Of a DNA stretch of 64,000 nucleotides, positions 59,139 through 64,000 are shown in pieces. Under the pieces are notes generated by a model. The model was given only the letters and a program-made list of their open reading frames with translations, made no database searches and was not told the DNA's origin. The position numbers and the translations under genes were made by a program. Source of the DNA: Clarkia xantiana subsp. parviflora (taxonomy: Eukaryota; Streptophyta; Magnoliopsida; Myrtales; Onagraceae); contig JAPTYO010000001.1 in the NCBI GenBank assembly GCA_036873135.1, forward strand, positions 124,001 to 188,000. The letters run 5' to 3'. Every line of letters starts with the position of its first letter. Within the stretch, counting starts at the first letter, position 1.

Positions 59139-60756
59139 CTTGCCCCCGAGTCAAGTAACGGTTTAAAACCTTTCTTGACTCTATTTTTAAGTTAGGATAC
59201 GCGTCCAATTTGAGCTTGACGCTAACCTTCCGGTTTTGGTCGTTGGTTGGACGTAGAAGTCTTGGTTTCGTCCGTCCTTTGATTTTCTGACCGAGTGACT
59301 TTATTTCCTGTCATCACGGTTAGTGCAATAGAGAACGCGTATATGTAGCGTGCGAACATGATTACCGCTAGGGATATAAGCAATTAGTAATACGTCATGC
59401 GGACATGCTTTTATCAACGTGCATGCACAAGTAATGGTCATGGCGAGAACGTAATTACATGACGCAAGAAATATAATCCGTATACTTCTAAAACGACTTA
59501 GTGATTATCAAATCATGAATCATGCGATATAAAAACACACGTGTAGAATGACGGGTTTGATACGCGCAATACCAAAATAATCATGTATGTAGGAGTAAAT
59601 ACTTAGAAGAGGGTGGAGTATACCGTAAGTACTTAGGCGTGGGTGTAGATGAATTACTCCTTTAATCCTTATCACCAAGGAATCTTTTGGGATATGTAAT
59701 TACACAAATCCCCAATCATTCTTCCAACTCTTTGGGAATTCATTATTCCTTCTTCTTTGCAGGTAATTACTTCACCATTTCTAGAAATCATTTGTGTGTT
59801 CATAGTTTCTTCACCGTCGTAAACCTTAGGTGCATCCCGAAAGTTTCGTGTTTGATTCTTGACTTGTTTTCAGAAATTGACACCACCAATCGACTCAGAT
59901 TGCCACGAGGATTCCAGCGCCGCCTTCAGAATCGCCAGGCGACGCCGGACGCGCCCTCACGCGCCGTCGCGTGAGCTTCGCCCTGCCGGCGCGTGTAACC
60001 CACGCGCCGCCTTCCCGTGCTCCGTTCGTCGCGGTCCTTACCTTTCTGAAATCGTCTCGACGAGTGGAGTCCATTGTGATACTTTTTGTCACATTTTGAG
60101 GTAATATGAAAACTCGATTTACAGGACAGCTTCGACTTGATTTTGAATGTTGCCGTATTGTTGTTCGTTTGAACTATTTGTCGTTGTTGTCGTATAGAGC
60201 TGTTCATTGGTGTTTGTATGTTGAATAGTTGCTGGTTGGTTGTCGTTGCTATCATTGTCGGTTCATGCCTTAGACGATTTTTCACTTCCGTGGATAGTTG
60301 TGGTAAAATTCCCCGATTGGGCATATTGCCCCCATGTCTTCGCGTAGAGGCTTTTTGGTTAGTATGCGTAGTTTTTTCTCTTGACGGGTTTGTTGGTTGA
60401 CGGGAATTGCCAAACGTCTTTGGGAGTAGCCGTTTGTTGTCTTGATGCCTTAGCAAAATATTTTTCCTAAGTGTTGCCGCGTTTGATCCTCGCGGTTCGT
60501 CACGTTAGTCTCACCGTTTGCATGATAGCTTCTTAAGATGTTGGTCCCTTTTACTGCACGTACCAACTTTGCTATGCGCGTTGACTTTGGCTACGCGTGT
60601 TGACTTGGCTATGCGCGTTGACTTTTGCTACGCGCGTTGACTTTTGCTATGCGCGTTGACTTTTGCTATGCGCGTTGACTTCTGCTTGGTTCTTGCAGAT
60701 TGTGAAGTCGTAGTAACCTCTTGCGGAACTCCCTTCCTTTTGATCGAGTTGTCGCT
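59139..60756 (+). other. leader and putative promoter region of the antisense gene, element 3
   Basis: The first 100 bp (CCCCCGAGTCAAG, then TTGACTCTATTTTTAAG, then CAATTTGA) match element 2 after its LTR. GATATAAAAAC at 59526-59536 followed by ACACGTGT is a possible TATA box and G-box, but its position does not clearly match elements 1 and 2. An acceptor (GGTTCTTGCAG| ending near 60700) lies shortly before the start codon, which suggests a leader intron. Short frames around 59690-60456 show no domain. Confidence 0.45.
60571..60684. repeat. 19-bp tandem repeat with TTGACT cores, six copies
   Basis: Units of the form GCTATGCGCGTTGACTTTT start at 60571, 60590, 60608, 60627, 60646 and 60665. 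Five carry TTGACT, the core of the plant W-box bound by WRKY factors; the second ends TTGACTTG. They sit about 75-190 bp before the start codon and directly before a likely 3' splice site. A pyrimidine-rich intron end is an equally simple explanation. Confidence 0.85.
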
Positions 60757-63115
60757 ATGAGTAAGTCCACCACTCCTCTATCGCAGACTCCTTTTAATTC
60801 TGACATTGAGGATGACTTGGAGGTAGACTTGGTTTTACCAGTAGATAGTGTTTTGGACACCGATGAGGGTGCAGCTGCTGAGCCTTTTGTTGGGGCATCT
60901 CCTGTCGGAGGGACAGAGGTGTTGGTTAGGTACTACACTAACCGCTTGGATAGATCCTTGTTTACCCTGTATGCGAGTGCTTCCGGACTTGACCCTTGTG
61001 CCGAGGCCGTTTACCCCTTTGGCGCACTCCGTGAGAGTAGTTTAGGAGATGCTACTCCTCCACCTGTAGATTTGTCCGTCGTGTATACATCTCACGTTAG
61101 GGAGGGTTTGCGGTTTCCCTATTGCTCTGATTTGATTGAGCTCTGTAGCGGTTATGGGATTTCCCCTTTAGATCTTGCGCCCAACGGGATACGAATATGG
61201 ACTTGTTTTAGAGTGTTGTTTCATAAGCAGTCCTGGCATTACTCTCCCACTCTCTTTCGCTGCTTCTATCAGCTTAAGAGTCCGGACTCTGCGGGATTGT
61301 GCAGTGTAAAAGTTCGCTGGCCGAACTTGCAAAGTGATGGTTTTGAGGAACTTGGTCTTGGTGAAGCCAAGTGGGATTCTAGTTACCGATTGGTCGCCGC
61401 CGCGGATCGGTCTGCCGATCATTGGAGGCACCATTACTTTTTTGCTCACGATGCGGGTACGACTTGGGATGTCGAGTATATTCGGAAATCTGATCATGCG
61501 CCTGCTTTTCGGGAACTCTCCTTGCCGGATAGGGAGGTGATAAAGCAGATATATCACTGTCAGCAATCGCGCAGCTTTACTTGTTCGCTGCGCGCATCTG
61601 ATCAGGAGTTTGTCGATGTTGGGATTCATGTGGTCCCTTCTGCGGCTTCGGTATGTTAATCATTTTTATAACTTTCTACCGTGTTGCACTGTAGGTTGGT
61701 TTGACGGAAAAAGCTCGTCTTTGCAGACTGCAGCCGCTCGCAAGATTGCCTCTAGCGCAAGGATTGTTCCACCTCTTGCTTCTGGAGCATCGGCGGCTTC
61801 CGGACATGGAAAAGGTAGACGGTTTGAATAAACAATCTTCCTTGTGTACTTTCTTAGTTGGGTTGTAACTTTGTGTGTTATTTGCAGGCCGCAAGACGCT
61901 TGTTACTGATCGCGTTGTTGCCGTTCCTGATTCTACCAAACGGTCCACCACTGGGACGCGTTCTTCGAGCAGTTCGAAGCGTCCGAAGACTACTGTGACC
62001 GTTCCTACTCCTTCCTGTCATAAAGGGAAGGAAGTTGACGGTTGCGAGGATGCGTTGTCTGCCCCCCGCTCGAAGGAGCGGTCCGAGGTGGGACGTGCTC
62101 TTCCTTCTGGTATAAGCTGAACACTTGACTGTGTGCTTTTGTGCGCTTTGTTTTTGGCTTTTGCATAACTCTAGTTGGTTTGCATGTAGTGCTCCCGCCA
62201 CTTGGACGTGCGGATCTGCTTCGTCCTTTGGAAGGTGATATTTCGGATGGTAAGTGGATGCCATATGTTACAGGAGATCTCACTTTTCCCAAGAACTCCC
62301 AGCTGAGCATGCCGGAAGTTGGTGTGCGCGTTTTTCATCGATCTATTCCTCCTAGTGATCGATTTGTTCGGCCCTCGAGTGACGAGGAGGCGCGAACCTT
62401 TGTTGAGAGATCGTTATCTGGATTCACTCCAGTGAGTATCTTTCTTCGCTTTGCTATGTTCGTTGTTCCCGAACATGTATGCTTATTGTCTTGTTGTTTT
62501 CAGGTTGTTTCTGATATGGTGCACATGGCCTCCTTCATGTTGGAGCTTGTCCAGGAGAAGCGTGCCATTGTTGATAAAGCTGCTGCTGTGTCCAGGGAGC
62601 TTAAGGAAGCTAAGGATGAAGTGCGTCGTCTTTCTTTGAAGATGACAGATTTTGATGCCCGTTATGATTCTGATCATGCCCGCCTTGTTCAGCTTGAATC
62701 TGAGAATGCTGCCATTGAGAAGGCAATTTCTGACAATGCGGGCAAGCACAGAGTTGCCTGTCGGAAAGTGCGCGAAGAGGAAATGAAGGCCGACATTGAA
62801 GAGGGACTTGGAAAGTTCCCTTCTACTCCTGGGTTTGACAGCGCGGTTACTGCTGCTGCTACGGCGAAGGCCGCTCCTATGCTCAGCGAGTTTGCTGTGG
62901 ACTTTATTCGTAGGGTGAGCATTCTTGCTCCTGGCTTTCCTTTTGATAAGTTAGGGCCGTATGCGGAGTTTGGTGTTGGGCAAGTTGCTGAGCTTCGTCG
63001 TTTGGATACTGCAACATCTCAGTTTTCATTTTTGTTTGGAGAAGACGGTGGCGGCACTAATGTGCAACTTCTGCCTGTTCCGCCCAGTCCTGTCAGAGAT
63101 GATGGAATTCTTTGA
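60757..63115 (+). CDS. antisense extra ORF of element 3: Transposase_28-like, coiled-coil protein, five exons
   Basis: Exons are 60757-61650, 61727-61814, 61888-62109, 62190-62431 and 62504-63115 (685 residues). All introns are GT-AG (76, 73, 80 and 72 bp) with phases 0, 1, 1 and 0, identical to the matching junctions of the element 1 gene. The start is the first ATG of the frame. Residues about 105-175 (LRFPYCSDLIEL, APNGIRIWTCFRVLFH, LFRCFYQL) are Transposase_28-like and preceded by an acidic N-terminus. Exon 3 begins LVTDRVVAV, as in element 1 (LVTERVVSV), and has a KRPK cluster. Exon 4 has PEVGVRVFHRSIPPSDRF. Exon 5 has SDMVHMASFMLEL, a coiled coil and a C-terminal APGFPFDKLGPYAEF motif shared with the other two genes. 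No stop interrupts the model. It is antisense to the element's expected gag-pol and probably nuclear. Confidence 0.75.
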
Positions 63116-64000
63116 TCTTTGCCATCTTTTGGATATGTTGAACTCGTTTCTAAGTCTGTTTGCCCCCCGGCTTCTATGTTTAGAAACTTGTTGGAGTTTT
63201 TCCTTGGTTGTTGCTTGTGACTTGTTCGCTTTGAACTACGTCGTTTGAACCTGCTTTATACATAGCAGTTTGCATGATAACTTGTTAGTAATATTTCATA
63301 CCGTTATCACTTACTGTGTTTATTGAATGTTGATGACTAGTAACGTAGACATAGTCCCTGCAGTCGTGACCGATAGCCACTTTTTGATTCAAGATTGCTT
63401 GCATGATGCGTTATGCATGTTGCCCGTCTTTCCTGAATAGCTTGCCGCTATATATGTTGTAACCTGTCAAGTGGTTCGCGTATAGCGACTTAACAAGTAG
63501 TATATTTGAAAGGTGTTATCTTGGCTAAGCAAGATACTAGTTTATACCGTCTCTTGGTTCCACTCTAAGGCGACGTTGTACAAGACTCGACTTGTAAATT
63601 TTATGAGTTTTAAACAGGGTGCGCACCTGCTAGCGTGTATCAACCCGCGTTGGGGAAGCATACGTAAAAACATTTTGGTTTTTGAAGAAGTATTTTGTGA
63701 ACCCTAAAAAGTTCGTGATACATACAAAAACCGTGTTGATAAAATATTTGGAAAGGTGTTTGATACATAAAATATTTGATAAAATATTTGACAAAATATT
63801 TGATAAAATATTTGTGATACATGATTCCTGCGTCCAGGGACCACGTAACACTTTTTGAAAATATGAATTGTGATGCATTCTTTCTGCGTCCAGGAACCAT
63901 GCAACACGGTTTGAAAATTTGTAGTACGGAATTGTCATCTAACAAGAGGACTTTTGCCGTATAGAGTGAACCCTTTAAAAATGAATTCATAGTACGGGAT
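63116..64000. other. 3' flank and start of the tandem-repeat region, element 3
   Basis: No gene is seen. AAAATATTTGAYA-type units repeat at about 63740-63820 with a period near 15 bp. Then a unit of about 60 bp containing TGCGTCCAGGGACCACGTAA and TTTGAAAAT appears at 63829 and again, diverged, at 63888. This is the position of the hairpin repeats in elements 1 and 2, but the sequence is unrelated, as expected for a fast-changing 3' region. Confidence 0.55.

Larger units (their letters stand above)
58296..64000 (-). mobile_element. Tat-type LTR retrotransposon, element 3 (3' part only)
   Basis: The element is entered through its 3' LTR (58296-59138) and has the same order as element 2: LTR, polypurine tract, leader, antisense gene on the plus strand, tandem-repeat region. 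By analogy its pol, gag and 5' LTR lie to the right of the window. The LTR shares only patches with elements 1 and 2 (the CCTGCA.GA.GGGC.A..AC..GCA block before a G-run, CCGATGCTTAAGTC, and the end ACACATATCCATCA), so this is a related but distinct subfamily. The five satellite bases before it, CCCCA, are the predicted target duplication. Confidence 0.85.

Noticed and set aside
59895..60456. Minus-strand frames of 65 and 176 codons in the element 3 leader
   Set aside because: They are GC-rich composition effects without domain or counterpart; the region is better explained as leader and intron of the antisense gene.

Overview
The window is nuclear DNA of a flowering plant, probably a eudicot. 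It consists of one long AT-rich satellite array interrupted by three related Ty3/gypsy LTR retrotransposons of the Tat type (gypsy reverse transcriptase, a second RNase H, no chromodomain, an extra antisense gene, a tandem-repeat 3' region). I see no ordinary host gene, tRNA or rRNA.

Layout. 1-9575: element 1, its left LTR lying just outside the window. In its own minus-strand orientation it has an LTR (8601-9575), a primer binding site, one open gag-protease frame (5268-8549) that ends in a second gag-like piece instead of pol, a hairpin tandem-repeat region (4232-5006), and an antisense plus-strand gene (1348-3744). 9576-45991: satellite. 45992-54401: element 2, inserted into the satellite with an exact 5-bp target duplication (GTACC on both sides). 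It has pol but no gag, protease or primer binding site, and a shortened antisense gene. 54402-58295: the satellite resumes. 58296-64000: element 3, entered through its 3' LTR, with a full antisense gene. Its pol would lie beyond the window. All three elements have the same orientation.

The satellite monomer is a dimer of about 294 bp made of a 170-bp subunit (A) and a 124-bp subunit (B). B is A without one internal AT-rich block of about 46 bp. Dimers are grouped into higher-order repeats of about 1.18 kb (four dimers) or 1.32-1.33 kb (five B, four A). These are nested in a super-repeat of about 5.88 kb.

The most interesting content is the antisense gene. In elements 1 and 3 it can be resolved from the sequence into five main coding exons with GT-AG introns of about 70-85 bp and matching phases. 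It encodes proteins of about 652 and 685 residues: a 'putative gypsy type transposon' (Transposase_28-like) domain, a basic linker, a PEVGVRV domain and a coiled coil. Element 2 keeps a phase-consistent short version without the first domain. The gene converges on gag-pol, and the two transcription units meet at the hairpin repeats, whose stems show compensatory changes. The U3 regions of the LTRs carry a second, independent set of palindromic tandem repeats. All calls come from reading the sequence; no searches or alignments were run.
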